Shown one piece after another: positions 33,182 through 41,670 of a stretch of 64,000 nt of DNA. Numbering within the stretch: position 1 is the first letter of the stretch; every line of letters begins with the position of its first letter. The stretch is taken from the NCBI GenBank assembly GCA_022825135.1, contig JAJDYN010000015.1, positions 56,075 to 120,074 on the forward strand, written 5' to 3'. The DNA comes from Gemmatimonadota bacterium. GTDB taxonomy: Bacteria > Gemmatimonadota > Gemmatimonadetes > Longimicrobiales > Gaopeijiaceae. A program made the position numbers and the translations under genes. The notes below the pieces were generated by a model. That model was given only the letters and a program-made list of their open reading frames with translations. It was not told where the DNA came from and searched no databases.

Positions 33182-34819
33182 ATGGCAAGGCATCGCATTA
33201 CGACCCGCCCCCGCCGGCTGGTCACGGTCACGCTCCTCGGGCTCATCGGGGCCCTGACCGCCGTTCTCGGCTATGAGGCCTGGGACGGCAGTCGCGCGAG
33301 CGTGCAACTGGCTCAGGAGATCGTGCGCGATCATGCCCTGTTCGCCGCCTCCAACTTCGCCACGGAGGCTCGCGGCGAGGTCGCGTTCGAGTTGCTGGAG
33401 GAGGGGATGGAGGTCATCGAGCGGAGCCTGGGGCGCCGTGGCAACCGCCCGCTCACCATGGATGGTCTGCGCGGGGCGGCGCGCGCGCAGAGATGGGACG
33501 GGATGGATCAGGCGTCGCTGTTCTTCCGGTTCGACCCCGCCGAAGGCGATGTCTCGGTTGCGGGAGCGGCGGATTCCGCCGAGGTGGCGTGGGCCCTCAG
33601 CGAAGCGCGGGAACACAGCCGCCGGAACCCCGACGGCGACGACGTGCGCACGCTGTTCGCCCCGGGAGGAAGCAGCGTGCTGGTGCACCAGCTCATCTAC
33701 GAGGGCCGGGGGGAGTACGCACTGCAGGGAATGATCCTGTCGCCGAAAGCGTTCGGCCCCGCGTTCGAGCGCGCGTTTGTCGGCGAGCCCCTCCTTCCCG
33801 AGGCCTTCTCGGGCGGGCGCCCGAACGGCGACATCTTCGTGGCCCGCGTACTGGATCCCCTTGGCAACGTCGTCTACGAATCGTCCTCCGACGCACACTC
33901 GGGGAGCGCGGTGCGGCACGACCTGGACGAGAGTCTCGGCGGGATGGTGCTGGAACTCGGCGTGCGCGGGGAGGCGGTCGATCAGCTGGTGAGCGGCGGG
34001 GTCCCTCGCTCGCGCATGCCCTACATCGTCGCGCTGCTCCTCCTGACCTCCGGTCTTCTGGCTACGGCGGTGTGGCAACTTCGCCGGGAGGCGGAGCTGG
34101 CCGACCTGCGGGAAGACTTCGTGTCCAGCGTATCCCATCAACTGCGCACGCCCCTCACCCAGATCAGGATGTTCGGCGAGACGCTGATGCTGGGCCGGGT
34201 GCGGAACGAGGCGGAGCGGTCGCGGGCGACGGAGATCATCGTGGACGAGGCGAACCGGCTGACGCATCAGGTCGAGAACGTCCTGCTCTTCTCCCGGGGC
34301 GAGCGGGACGCGCTGAACCTCAACCTGGTCGACGCGGACGTGGGTGCTCTGGCGGAGCGCGTGGCGGAGAGCTTCGAGCCGCTCGCTCGGGCCGCGGATG
34401 CGACCATCGAGCGACGCATCGAGACCGGCATCGTCTGCACCATGGACGTCGAAGCGACGCGCCAGGCCGTGCTCAACCTGCTCGACAACGCGGTCAAGTA
34501 CGGACCGGCCGGGCAGACGATCGTGGTCGGCGTGCAACGGCCGCGCGGCGGGGAAGACCCCTTTGCTACGATCCTGGTGGAAGACGAGGGGCCGGGCGTA
34601 CCCCCGGGTCAGCGGGACCGGGTCTGGGACGCCTACGTGCGGCTCGAACGCGACCGCGCCTCCGCGACCGCGGGCTCCGGCATCGGCCTGGCGGTGGTTC
34701 GCAGGGTGATCGAGGCGCAGGGAGGAAGGGTGCGCGCCGAGAGCGGCGGGAGGACCCCGAAGCCCGGCGCCCGGTTCATCATCGAGCTGCCGCTGGCCGG
34801 CGCGCCACGGGAGGCTTGA
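33182..34819 (+). CDS. Sensor histidine kinase (HisKA-HATPase_c)
   Basis: 545 residues. Two membrane spans (about 12-31 and 279-297) bracket a 245-residue periplasmic sensor domain that I do not recognise. The cytoplasmic part has the dimerisation/phosphoacceptor segment 'SVSHQLRTPLTQIRMFGET' with phosphorylated His319, then the ATPase domain: N box 'AVLNLLDNAVKYGP', G1 'VEDEGPGVP', and G2 'GSGIGLAVVRRVIEAQGG'. The kinase core is of the PhoR/EnvZ type. There is no HAMP domain between the second span and the His box, which is shorter than usual. One base separates its stop from the GTG of the response regulator, so the two are a coupled two-component system. The signal is unknown. Confidence 0.92.
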   Translation: MARHRITTRPRRLVTVTLLGLIGALTAVLGYEAWDGSRASVQLAQEIVRDHALFAASNFATEARGEVAFELLEEGMEVIERSLGRRGNRPLTMDGLRGAARAQRWDGMDQASLFFRFDPAEGDVSVAGAADSAEVAWALSEAREHSRRNPDGDDVRTLFAPGGSSVLVHQLIYEGRGEYALQGMILSPKAFGPAFERAFVGEPLLPEAFSGGRPNGDIFVARVLDPLGNVVYESSSDAHSGSAVRHDLDESLGGMVLELGVRGEAVDQLVSGGVPRSRMPYIVALLLLTSGLLATAVWQLRREAELADLREDFVSSVSHQLRTPLTQIRMFGETLMLGRVRNEAERSRATEIIVDEANRLTHQVENVLLFSRGERDALNLNLVDADVGALAERVAESFEPLARAADATIERRIETGIVCTMDVEATRQAVLNLLDNAVKYGPAGQTIVVGVQRPRGGEDPFATILVEDEGPGVPPGQRDRVWDAYVRLERDRASATAGSGIGLAVVRRVIEAQGGRVRAESGGRTPKPGARFIIELPLAGAPREA

Positions 34820-34820
34820 G

Positions 34821-35525
34821 GTGGCGCGGATCCTGATCGTCGAGGACAACGCCCGGCTGGCGTACGGTCTCCGCAACAACCTCGAGATCGACGGTCACGT
34901 GGTCGATGTGGCGGAGGACGGGCCGCAGGGCCTCGAGGCCGTGGCCTCGGGAGCGCCCGACCTCGTGATCCTCGACCTCATGCTGCCGGGGATGAACGGC
35001 TACCAGGTGCTCCGGTCCCTCCGCGACCAGGGGAGCGGCGTCCCCGTGCTGATCCTGACCGCCCGGGGCGAGGAGGCGGACAAGGTGATGGGGTTTCGCC
35101 TGGGCGCGGACGACTACGTCACCAAGCCCTTCGGCGTCCTGGAACTCCTCGCGCGCGTAACCGCGATTCTGCGGAGAGCGGGGCGCGACGGGCAGCCGAA
35201 ACAGCTGGAGACCTTCGGCAATGTCGAGATCCGCCTCGAACAGCGATCGGTACTGCGGGACGGGCGGGAGGTCCAGCTCACCCCGAAGGAGTTCGATCTC
35301 CTGGTTGCGCTGGTGCGGCGCCGCGGCGCGGTGGCGACCCGGACGGCGCTCCTGAAGGAGGTATGGGGTCATCGCGCGGCCATCCTCAGCCGCACGGTCG
35401 ACACGCACATCGCGGAGCTCCGCCGCAAGCTGGAAGAGCATCCCGGTGAGCCCCGCCACATCCTGACCGTCCACCGGTCGGGATACAGGCTGAGGAGCCA
35501 GCGGAGCACAACTGGCATTTACTGA
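34821..35525 (+). CDS. OmpR/PhoB-family response regulator
   Basis: 234 residues with a GTG start, one base after the kinase stop. Receiver domain: acidic pair in 'ILIVEDNARLAYG', phosphorylated Asp52 in 'VILDLMLPGMNGY', Thr in 'LILTARGEEADKV', and Lys in 'DDYVTKPFG'. From about residue 132 there is a winged-helix DNA-binding domain: 'EVQLTPKEFDLLVALVRRRG', 'TRTALLKEVWGH', 'RTVDTHIAELRRKLEEHP' and 'ILTVHRSGYRLRS'. It is therefore a transcription factor. Its targets cannot be read, but the adjacent dioxygenase and outer-membrane genes, separated by a repeat array, are obvious candidates. The last codons lie within the 10-bp repeat array described separately. Confidence 0.93.
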   Translation: MARILIVEDNARLAYGLRNNLEIDGHVVDVAEDGPQGLEAVASGAPDLVILDLMLPGMNGYQVLRSLRDQGSGVPVLILTARGEEADKVMGFRLGADDYVTKPFGVLELLARVTAILRRAGRDGQPKQLETFGNVEIRLEQRSVLRDGREVQLTPKEFDLLVALVRRRGAVATRTALLKEVWGHRAAILSRTVDTHIAELRRKLEEHPGEPRHILTVHRSGYRLRSQRSTTGIY

Positions 35526-35540
35526 TATCTACTGACAACA
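35511..35540. repeat. Second copy of the 10-bp ACTG-type tandem array
   Basis: Three units beginning ACTG at exact 10-bp intervals (35511, 35521, 35531) span the response-regulator stop codon. Compared base by base with the array after dctM (22522-22551), 23 of 30 positions agree, and the units keep the same phase. It lies 18 bp before the start of the dioxygenase gene, so here it could also affect transcription or translation of that gene. Confidence 0.5.
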
Positions 35541-35558
35541 CCACCCTGGAGGCACGAC

Positions 35559-36383
35559 ATGAAGCACGACGACACTGGATTGGGACGCGTACTGACGCGG
35601 CGCGAGGCGCTCGCCGCCCTGGGCGTAGGGGGAGGGGCGCTGGCCACGGGCCGGTGGGCCTTCGGGACGGGCCCGGAAGCAGCGCCCGCAGCCCCGGGCG
35701 AGCAGATCGCACAAGCGCTGCCGGCGTGCGTGGTGCGGCCGGAACAGACCGAAGGACCCTTCTTCGTCGACATGCAGCTCGACCGCTCGGACATCCGGCC
35801 CGATCCGTCGACCGGCGAGGTGAGCGAGGGCGCGCCGCTGACGCTCAGGTTCAACGTGTCGCAGATCTCGGGCGGTGCCTGCACGCCGCTGGCCGGAGCG
35901 CTGGTCGACGTGTGGCAGTGCGACGCCGAGGGCGTGTACTGGGGCGTCGACGACGACGAAGCCCCTGCGGGAGCGAGGGAACGCCAGTTCCTGCGGGGCC
36001 ACCAGCGCACGGACGAGAACGGCGTGGCGCGCTTCACCACGATCTTCCCGGGCTGGTACCGCGGACGGGCGGTTCACGTGCACTTCAAGGTGCGCACCGA
36101 CGTCGCCGGGCAACCTTACGAGTTCACCTCCCAGCTCTACTTCGACGAGGCCCTCATCGACCGGGTGCACGCCCGGGCGCCCTATGCGGCGCGGGGACGG
36201 CGCGCCACGACCAACGCCGAAGACCGGATCTTCCGCAACGGCGGCAGGAGCCTCATGGCCCAGGTAAGCGAGAACGGCCCCGGATACGCCGCGACCTTCG
36301 ACCTGGGCCTCGATCTCACGGATGCGGCTGCCGGCCGGTCCGATGGCGGCGGGGGCGGGCGACGGGGGCCTGTGTTCGTCTGA
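35559..36383 (+). CDS. Tat-exported intradiol ring-cleavage dioxygenase-like protein
   Basis: 274 residues. The N-terminus carries a Tat-like twin-Arg, 'LTRREALAALGVGGGAL'. Intradiol dioxygenases use non-haem Fe(III), held by two Tyr and two His, to cleave catechols between the hydroxyls. Candidates here are Tyr127 ('QCDAEGVYWG'), Tyr167 ('IFPGWYRGR'), His173 and His175 ('VHVHFKV'). The start of the core, 'EQTEGPFFVDMQLDRSDIR', is typical, and the missing N-terminal dimerisation part places it with the short exported catechol-dioxygenase-like group seen in bacteria and fungi. Aromatic substrate unknown; lignin- or humic-type phenols outside the cytoplasm are plausible. The stop overlaps the ATG of the next gene (ATGA-like, sharing one A), so the two are translationally coupled. 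Confidence 0.85.
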   Translation: MKHDDTGLGRVLTRREALAALGVGGGALATGRWAFGTGPEAAPAAPGEQIAQALPACVVRPEQTEGPFFVDMQLDRSDIRPDPSTGEVSEGAPLTLRFNVSQISGGACTPLAGALVDVWQCDAEGVYWGVDDDEAPAGARERQFLRGHQRTDENGVARFTTIFPGWYRGRAVHVHFKVRTDVAGQPYEFTSQLYFDEALIDRVHARAPYAARGRRATTNAEDRIFRNGGRSLMAQVSENGPGYAATFDLGLDLTDAAAGRSDGGGGGRRGPVFV

Positions 36384-37687
36384 TGCCCATGGAACTCCGT
36401 GCGGCGGGGCTGCTGCTGGCCGTGGCGGCGTCGCTGATTCCTTCGAGGGCGAGCGCGCAGCAGCAGGTGCCTGACGGCGGTCCGGAGGATCCCCTCCTGC
36501 GGGTCTTCCTGGACTGCGAGCGGCGCATGTGCGACTTCGACCACTTTCGCCGGGAGGTGTCGTTCGTGAATTACGTCAGAGACCGGGCGGACGCCGAACT
36601 CCACGTGCTGGTTACCTCGCAGGAGACGGCGGCCGGAGGCGAAGCCTACGAGATGTACTTCATGGGGCTCGAGGAGCGGACCGGGCAGCAGGACACGCTC
36701 CGCTTCGTCTCGCAGGAGAGCGACACGGACGACGAGGAGCGGGCCGGACTTACGCAGATCTTCAAGCTGGGTCTCGTACGTTACGTGGCGCCGACGTCCG
36801 CCGGCCCCCTGCTCGACATCCGCTATTCGGCGCCCGAGCAGGTGCAGCAGCAGGCCTCGACCGGCACGGATCCGTGGAACCTGTGGGTGTTCAGCATTCG
36901 GGCCGGTGCCGAGCTGGACGGCGAGAGCCGCGAGAGTTCGCAGGCCTTCGACGGGTCGTTCTCGGCCAGCCGCACGACCGAGGACCTCAAGATCGACATC
37001 AGTTCGTACGCCGAATACGAGGAAGAGGAGTTCGAGCTGAACGAGGGCGAAGTGCTCGTGAGCACCGCGCGCAACATCAACCACGAAGGACTCGTCGTCT
37101 GGAGTTTCGGGCCGAACTGGTCCGCCGGAGTCCGCGCGTCCGTGCTCACGTCGACCAGGGTCAACCAGGACCTGGCCATTCGGGCGGCCCCCGCGCTCCA
37201 GTACAGCATCTTCCCCTACGCGGAGTCGACGCGGAGGCAGATCACGTTCCTGTATTCGCTGGGAGTGGCGTCCTTCGACTACGAGGAGGTGACGCTCTTC
37301 GACAGGACCGCGGAGACCCATGCCGAGCAGCGAATGGAGGTGTCGGCCGAGTTTCAGCAACCCTGGGGAGAGGTCAACAGCGCGCTCGAAGCCTCCACGT
37401 TCATCCACGACCCCTCGCTGCATCGGATCGACTTGTTCGCGCGCGTCGAGTACCGGATCCTGAGAGGCCTCAACCTGGACCTCGAGGGGAGCGTGGCCCG
37501 GGTCAAGGACCAGATCTACCTGAGCCGCGGGGGTATTCCCGACGAGGAAATCCTCCTGGAACGCCGACAGCTGGGGACCGATTTCGAGTACGAGCTGGAG
37601 ATCGGGTTCAGCTTCACGTTCGGTTCGGTCTTCAACAACGTGGTCAACCCGCGCATGGGGTCGAACCGGGGACGCAGGTTCTTCTAG
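36383..37687 (+). CDS. Outer-membrane beta-barrel protein, function unknown
   Basis: 434 residues from ATG 36383, which overlaps the dioxygenase TGA. The signal peptide ends at about residue 25 ('PSRASAQ'). An N-terminal exported region has an unusual Cys pair, 'FLDCERRMCDFDHFRREV', which could form a disulfide. The rest is built of alternating strands ending in 'EIGFSFTFGSVFNNVVNPRMG' and a last aromatic residue (Phe), as in outer-membrane barrels. Acid-rich strands ('YEEEEFELNEGEV') are present. It resembles proteins annotated as DUF-type outer-membrane barrels in Gemmatimonadota and I do not know its role. Coupling to the dioxygenase suggests that it imports, exports or displays the substrate or the enzyme. 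Confidence 0.6.
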   Translation: MPMELRAAGLLLAVAASLIPSRASAQQQVPDGGPEDPLLRVFLDCERRMCDFDHFRREVSFVNYVRDRADAELHVLVTSQETAAGGEAYEMYFMGLEERTGQQDTLRFVSQESDTDDEERAGLTQIFKLGLVRYVAPTSAGPLLDIRYSAPEQVQQQASTGTDPWNLWVFSIRAGAELDGESRESSQAFDGSFSASRTTEDLKIDISSYAEYEEEEFELNEGEVLVSTARNINHEGLVVWSFGPNWSAGVRASVLTSTRVNQDLAIRAAPALQYSIFPYAESTRRQITFLYSLGVASFDYEEVTLFDRTAETHAEQRMEVSAEFQQPWGEVNSALEASTFIHDPSLHRIDLFARVEYRILRGLNLDLEGSVARVKDQIYLSRGGIPDEEILLERRQLGTDFEYELEIGFSFTFGSVFNNVVNPRMGSNRGRRFF

Positions 37688-37707
37688 GTGATCCGATTCG
37701 TGCGAGG

Positions 37708-39120
37708 CTACCGCAGCACCGGCCTCCCGGCGCGAGCGCCCTCGACGTACTCGCCACCCTCGATGGTGAGCACGCCGTTCACGAACACGTACTCGATGCC
37801 GCCGGAGGGCACCGCCGCGTTGGTGTAGTCCCCGCGGTCGATGACCGTCTCCGGGTCGAACACGGTGACGTCGGCGTCGGCCCCCACCCGGATGCGTCCC
37901 TTGTTCGCCATCATGGGCACGTAGCGCTCCAGGCGGCGCGCCGGCTCGATGGTCATCTTGCGGAGCGCTTCCATCAGGGTCAGGACGCCGTCCTCGCGCA
38001 CGTACTTGCCCAGCACCTTGGAGAACGAGCCGGTCGAGCGCGGATGGCTCACCTGCGCGCCCCCGTCGCTCGCCACCATGGTCAGCGGACTGGCCACCGC
38101 GGCGAGCGTCATCTCCTCGGTGCGCACGTGGCTGATCACGCTGCCCCCCTGCGCCCGGTAGCGGGCGAAGCTCTCGCGCGTCAGCCGCTCGCCGGTGGCG
38201 CCCCACTGGAAGACGCTGAAGCGCTGGTCGTCCCATCCCTCCCAGTCGTCGTAGAGGGCGGACTCGATTCGGCTCTGGCTCGCCCCGTAGGGATAGGCCT
38301 CGGTAGTCACGTCCCCCCCGGCGTCGACGGCGTCCTGCACCACCGCCAGGAACTCGGCGGTGGCGGCGCCGCCGGTGGAGTTGGCGTGCACGATATGGAG
38401 CGGCGCTCCGGCCTGGGCCGCCAGGTCGATGGCGTAGCGGGCGCCGTCGGGCCATCCGTAGGTGTGTACGTGCGCGGACGCCCCCGCCTCGCCGGCGACG
38501 GACATGGCGGCAAGGAGCTCCTCGTCGGTCGCGGCCGGCGTGTAGGGGAACCCGAATCCCACCGCGGGCGCGCCCTGGTCCAGACCCTCACGGATGCGGC
38601 GTGCGATCTCCTCGATCTGCTCGGGCGTGGCGAGGTCGTCCTTGCCGGCGTCCGCGGGCAGGAAGTCGCCCGTGTCGCCCATCACGCGCATGCGCACCGG
38701 GATGTGGCCGATGCTCGCGCCGTAGTTCACGGGCTGGCCGCCTTCGCGTTCCGCGTAGAACGCGGCGACGTCCCCGGTGCCGACCTCGAGCTCCAGCCCC
38801 GTGGTCACCCCGTCGTGGGCCATGAAGCGGTAGGTCTCGTCGGTCTGGCCGTGCTGGTGCAGGTCGACGAAGCCCGGCGCGACCACCAGGCCGGAAGCGT
38901 CGATGACGCGGGCGCCGGTCAGCGGCTCCTCCGAGATCGCCTCGATGCGGTCGCCCGTGATGCCTACGTTGAGCGTCGCGTCGGTCCCGGATTCGGGGTC
39001 CATGACCCGGCCGCCGGAGAGCACGACGTCGTAGGAGGGCGTGGCATCCGCGCATGCGGCCATTCCCGCCGCGAGGGACACGGCAAGCATCCTCCCGATG
39101 ATTCCTCTCGTCATACGCAT
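37708..39120 (-). CDS. Exported N-acyl-D-amino-acid deacylase/amidohydrolase lipoprotein
   Basis: 470 residues from ATG 39120 (GGAG eight bases upstream); ATG 39114 is two codons later. The lipobox 'GMAAC' puts Cys at about residue 23. The amidohydrolase fold is clear: 'VVLSGGRVMDPESG', the metal motif 'APGFVDLHQHG' (usually D-x-H-x-H-x; here His-Gln-His), 'GVTTGLELEVGTG', a carboxylate-containing 'HIVHANSTGG', 'SVISHVRTEEMTLAAVASP', and a terminal 'GRIRVGADADVTVFDPETV'. This matches D-aminoacylases (N-acyl-D-Glu/D-Asp deacylase type). Such enzymes free D-amino acids from N-acyl forms, for example from peptidoglycan or natural products. It is convergent with the outer-membrane gene and divergent from the serine hydrolase at 39410. 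Confidence 0.85.
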   Translation of the reverse strand: MRMTRGIIGRMLAVSLAAGMAACADATPSYDVVLSGGRVMDPESGTDATLNVGITGDRIEAISEEPLTGARVIDASGLVVAPGFVDLHQHGQTDETYRFMAHDGVTTGLELEVGTGDVAAFYAEREGGQPVNYGASIGHIPVRMRVMGDTGDFLPADAGKDDLATPEQIEEIARRIREGLDQGAPAVGFGFPYTPAATDEELLAAMSVAGEAGASAHVHTYGWPDGARYAIDLAAQAGAPLHIVHANSTGGAATAEFLAVVQDAVDAGGDVTTEAYPYGASQSRIESALYDDWEGWDDQRFSVFQWGATGERLTRESFARYRAQGGSVISHVRTEEMTLAAVASPLTMVASDGGAQVSHPRSTGSFSKVLGKYVREDGVLTLMEALRKMTIEPARRLERYVPMMANKGRIRVGADADVTVFDPETVIDRGDYTNAAVPSGGIEYVFVNGVLTIEGGEYVEGARAGRPVLR

Positions 39121-39409
39121 CTCTGATACTCCTTCGCCGGTGTTTTCGAGGGCGGACCACACCCTACGCCTCCTTCGGAACTCCCGGAGGATATCGCCGG
39201 ACCGGCCTGGTTCCTCCATTGCCTCCAGGACGGCCCGGGCCAGAAAAAGTGGGTGGCGTGGTATTCCCGTGCAACAGGCGGAGACGGGCACGGCTGGCCG
39301 CCGGGCCCGGGTTTGTCGTACGGTACGCGAGGGACGGACTTTGACGAAGCGGATGCATCGGAAGCACTATTCCGGGTCCGCTCGCGCGTCCAGCCGGAAG
39401 GAGCCCGTC
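39121..39409. promoter_or_regulatory. Divergent intergenic region, deacylase / serine hydrolase
   Basis: A 289-bp region between two divergent exported hydrolases. It carries both promoters by position and the ribosome-binding site GGAAGGAG for the gene at 39410. It is slightly less GC-rich at 39300-39380. I see no long dyad, no RNA-like structure and no convincing small ORF. Confidence 0.4.
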
Positions 39410-41074
39410 ATGACAATCCAGTCCCCCCTTCCCTCCCTTGCATCGCTGCTGCTCATCGCCGGCGTTGCCGCCGCATGTTCGCAGCCGGCGTCGGAAGCGG
39501 ACCCGCGGATGGACGAGATCTTCGCCCAGTGGGACTCGCCGGAGAGTCCCGGATGCGCGCTTTCGGTGGCCATCGCCGGCGACCTCGTGCTCTCCCGCGC
39601 GTGGGGCATGGCCGACCTCGAGCACGGCATCCCCAACACCGCGTCGACGATCTTCGAGGGGGGATCGCTGGCGAAGCAGTTCACCTCGGCGGCGGTGGTC
39701 CTGCTGGCGCTCGACGGGAAGCTCTCCCTCGATGACGACGTGCGCACGCACATCCCGGAGGTGCGCGACTACGGCACGCCGGTCACCCTGCGCCGCCTCA
39801 TGACCCACACCAGCGGGATGCGCGACTGGGGTTCGGTCGCGTCGATCTCGGGGTGGGGGCGGGGAGAGCGCTCGCACCGGCACGCGCACGTGCTCGACAT
39901 CGTGAGCCGCCAGAGCGCGCTCAACTTCGAGCCCGGCCATGAATACTCGTACAGCAACACGGGGTACAACCTGCTCGCGGTGGTCGTGGACCGGGTGAGC
40001 GGGATGCCCTTCGCCGAGTTTTCCCGCGAGCGCATCTTCGAGCCCCTGGGGATGAGCGATACGCAGTGGCGGGACGACTACCGGCGCCTGGTTCCGCGGC
40101 GCAGCACGGCCTATTCCGCGTCCGAAGACGGATTCCTGATCAACCGGCCCATCGAATACGTGCATGGGAACGGGGGCATCCTGAGCACCGTGAGCGACCT
40201 GCAGGTCTGGAACGCGGCGCTCACCGACGGGCGCCTGGGCGGCGAGGAGTTCGTGCGCATGATGCACGACCGGGCGGTCCTGAACGATGGTCGTACGATC
40301 TCCTACGCCGGCGGTCTCCAGTTGCGCGACTTCGCGGGCGTGCCCTCGATCACCCACACCGGGTCGACCGCCGGGTACCGGGGCTTCATCGGGCGGTATC
40401 CGGACCAGCAGCTCTCCATCGCGATCCTGTGCAACGTGGGCAACGCCAACCCCGGAGCGCTGGGCGGGCAGGTGGCGCGCGCGTTCCTGGGTGACGCGGC
40501 CTCTCCCGACCCGGAACCGGGCGAAGGGATGTCGCTTTCGGCCGGCGAACTGGAGGCGAGGGCCGGGCTTTACCGGGAAGTGGACACCGGCGACCCACTG
40601 CGCATCACCCTGGAGGACGGCGCGCTGCGGATCGGGAACCAGCGCCTGGTCGCCCAATCGGCGAGCGAGTTCCAGGTGGGGGCAACCGGGCGCCGCCTCG
40701 TCTTCAGGGCCGCAACGGACGACGGGCGGGCAGCGATTGACGAGTACACCGGGGAGTACTACGACAACACCTACGAGCCCGTGGACGAGTTCGCGCCGGC
40801 CGCCGGGCAACTCGATGCGTATACGGGCACCTACCACAGCGACGACGCCGAGACCACCTTGGTGGTGGCCGTGGAGGGCAACCACCTGGTGGCGAAGCGG
40901 AGGCCCGACGCCGTCTTCGAACTGGAGCCGGTCTACCAGGACGCGTTCAACGCGGGCGGCCTGGGGCGCATCAGCTTCGACCTGGGCGCCGACGGACGCG
41001 CGGAAGCCTTCGGCATCAGGCAGGGCCGCGTCTACGACATGCGATTCCAGCGAGTCGCCGACTCTGGAGAATGA
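39410..41074 (+). CDS. Serine hydrolase lipoprotein, beta-lactamase family with C-terminal beta domain
   Basis: 554 residues from ATG 39410, which has GGAAGGAG upstream; the frame continues upstream antisense to the deacylase and that part is rejected. Lipobox 'GVAAACS' with Cys23. The PF00144 catalytic core: Ser86-x-x-Lys89 in 'GSLAKQF', Tyr181-Ser-Asn183 in 'YSYSNTGY', and His-Thr-Gly in 'SITHTGSTAGYRGF'. Residues about 385-554 form two tandem lipocalin-like/DUF3471-type segments ('LYREVDTGDPLRITLEDGALRI', 'YTGTYHSDDAETTLVVAVEG'), often seen in bacterial esterases or D-alanyl-type hydrolases. Probably periplasmic or surface-bound. The stop overlaps the start of the next gene (ATGA), and the three genes to 43258 form an overlapping operon. 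Confidence 0.85.
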   Translation: MTIQSPLPSLASLLLIAGVAAACSQPASEADPRMDEIFAQWDSPESPGCALSVAIAGDLVLSRAWGMADLEHGIPNTASTIFEGGSLAKQFTSAAVVLLALDGKLSLDDDVRTHIPEVRDYGTPVTLRRLMTHTSGMRDWGSVASISGWGRGERSHRHAHVLDIVSRQSALNFEPGHEYSYSNTGYNLLAVVVDRVSGMPFAEFSRERIFEPLGMSDTQWRDDYRRLVPRRSTAYSASEDGFLINRPIEYVHGNGGILSTVSDLQVWNAALTDGRLGGEEFVRMMHDRAVLNDGRTISYAGGLQLRDFAGVPSITHTGSTAGYRGFIGRYPDQQLSIAILCNVGNANPGALGGQVARAFLGDAASPDPEPGEGMSLSAGELEARAGLYREVDTGDPLRITLEDGALRIGNQRLVAQSASEFQVGATGRRLVFRAATDDGRAAIDEYTGEYYDNTYEPVDEFAPAAGQLDAYTGTYHSDDAETTLVVAVEGNHLVAKRRPDAVFELEPVYQDAFNAGGLGRISFDLGADGRAEAFGIRQGRVYDMRFQRVADSGE

Positions 41075-41670
41075 TGATGGAGCAAAGCAGGATGACATCC
41101 GGTGGATCACCGGCGCACGATGGCCATCCCGCAGGCATGCGGGCATCCCTGCGCCCCGGCGAGATCGGTCCCGGCCACCAGGAGCGAAGGCCCGAGGTCG
41201 TGCCCGCCGCCGCCGGTCCCGGCGAAGAGGTGACGGTGTCCATGGACCGGCTGCCCTACCAGGCCGTCTACATCGGCTTCGGCGCGCTGGGCGGCAACCA
41301 CCAGCTGCTGACCCAGGAAGAAACCGACGCCGACGGACTGCTCTCGGCGACGGTGCGCCTGCCCGACTGGGCCACCCCCGACCTGAAGCACTTCTTCTTC
41401 CTCGCCGGCTTCGACCAGCGGCCCTTCACGACTTCGCACGAGTTTCACGTCGCCGACGAAGACGGCGTGTTCCGGGTCGAGGGGGAGATCACCGACGAAG
41501 GGCTGGCATGTCCCTCCATGCGCAACGGCGACGATCGGCTGTACACGCTGGAGGGGAACACCGAAGGGATCGCGGCCGGCGATCGGGTGGTGCTGCAGGC
41601 GACGCTTGCCGCGGAGCCGGTGTGCGAGGAGGGCTTGGCGATCGAGGTGCGCAATGCGCGGGTTCGGTAG
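41071..41670 (+). CDS. DUF5818-like protein with an Ig/IPT-like N-terminal part
   Basis: 199 residues beginning with three consecutive Met codons (ATGATGATG) that overlap the preceding stop. No signal peptide is visible, although both neighbours are lipoproteins, so its location is unclear. After a basic, low-complexity N-terminus (residues 1-50) there is a strand-rich part, 'EVTVSMDRLPYQAVYIGFGALGG' then 'TPDLKHFFFLAGF'. The C-terminal 70 residues are 'GEITDEGLACPSMRNGDDRLYTLEG' and 'EEGLAIEVRNARV', which resemble the DUF5818 pattern (C-P-x-x-R, then L-Y-T-L). Two Cys residues could pair. Its last 17 bases overlap the amidase start. The function is not known; the coupling suggests a partner for the neighbouring hydrolases. 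Confidence 0.55.
   Translation: MMMEQSRMTSGGSPAHDGHPAGMRASLRPGEIGPGHQERRPEVVPAAAGPGEEVTVSMDRLPYQAVYIGFGALGGNHQLLTQEETDADGLLSATVRLPDWATPDLKHFFFLAGFDQRPFTTSHEFHVADEDGVFRVEGEITDEGLACPSMRNGDDRLYTLEGNTEGIAAGDRVVLQATLAAEPVCEEGLAIEVRNARVR

Noticed and set aside
23986..41074. Two beta-lactamase-fold hydrolases as antibiotic-resistance genes
   Set aside because: The S-x-x-K and Y-x-N type motifs are shared with esterases and peptidases; the C-terminal extra domains and lipoprotein context favour those.
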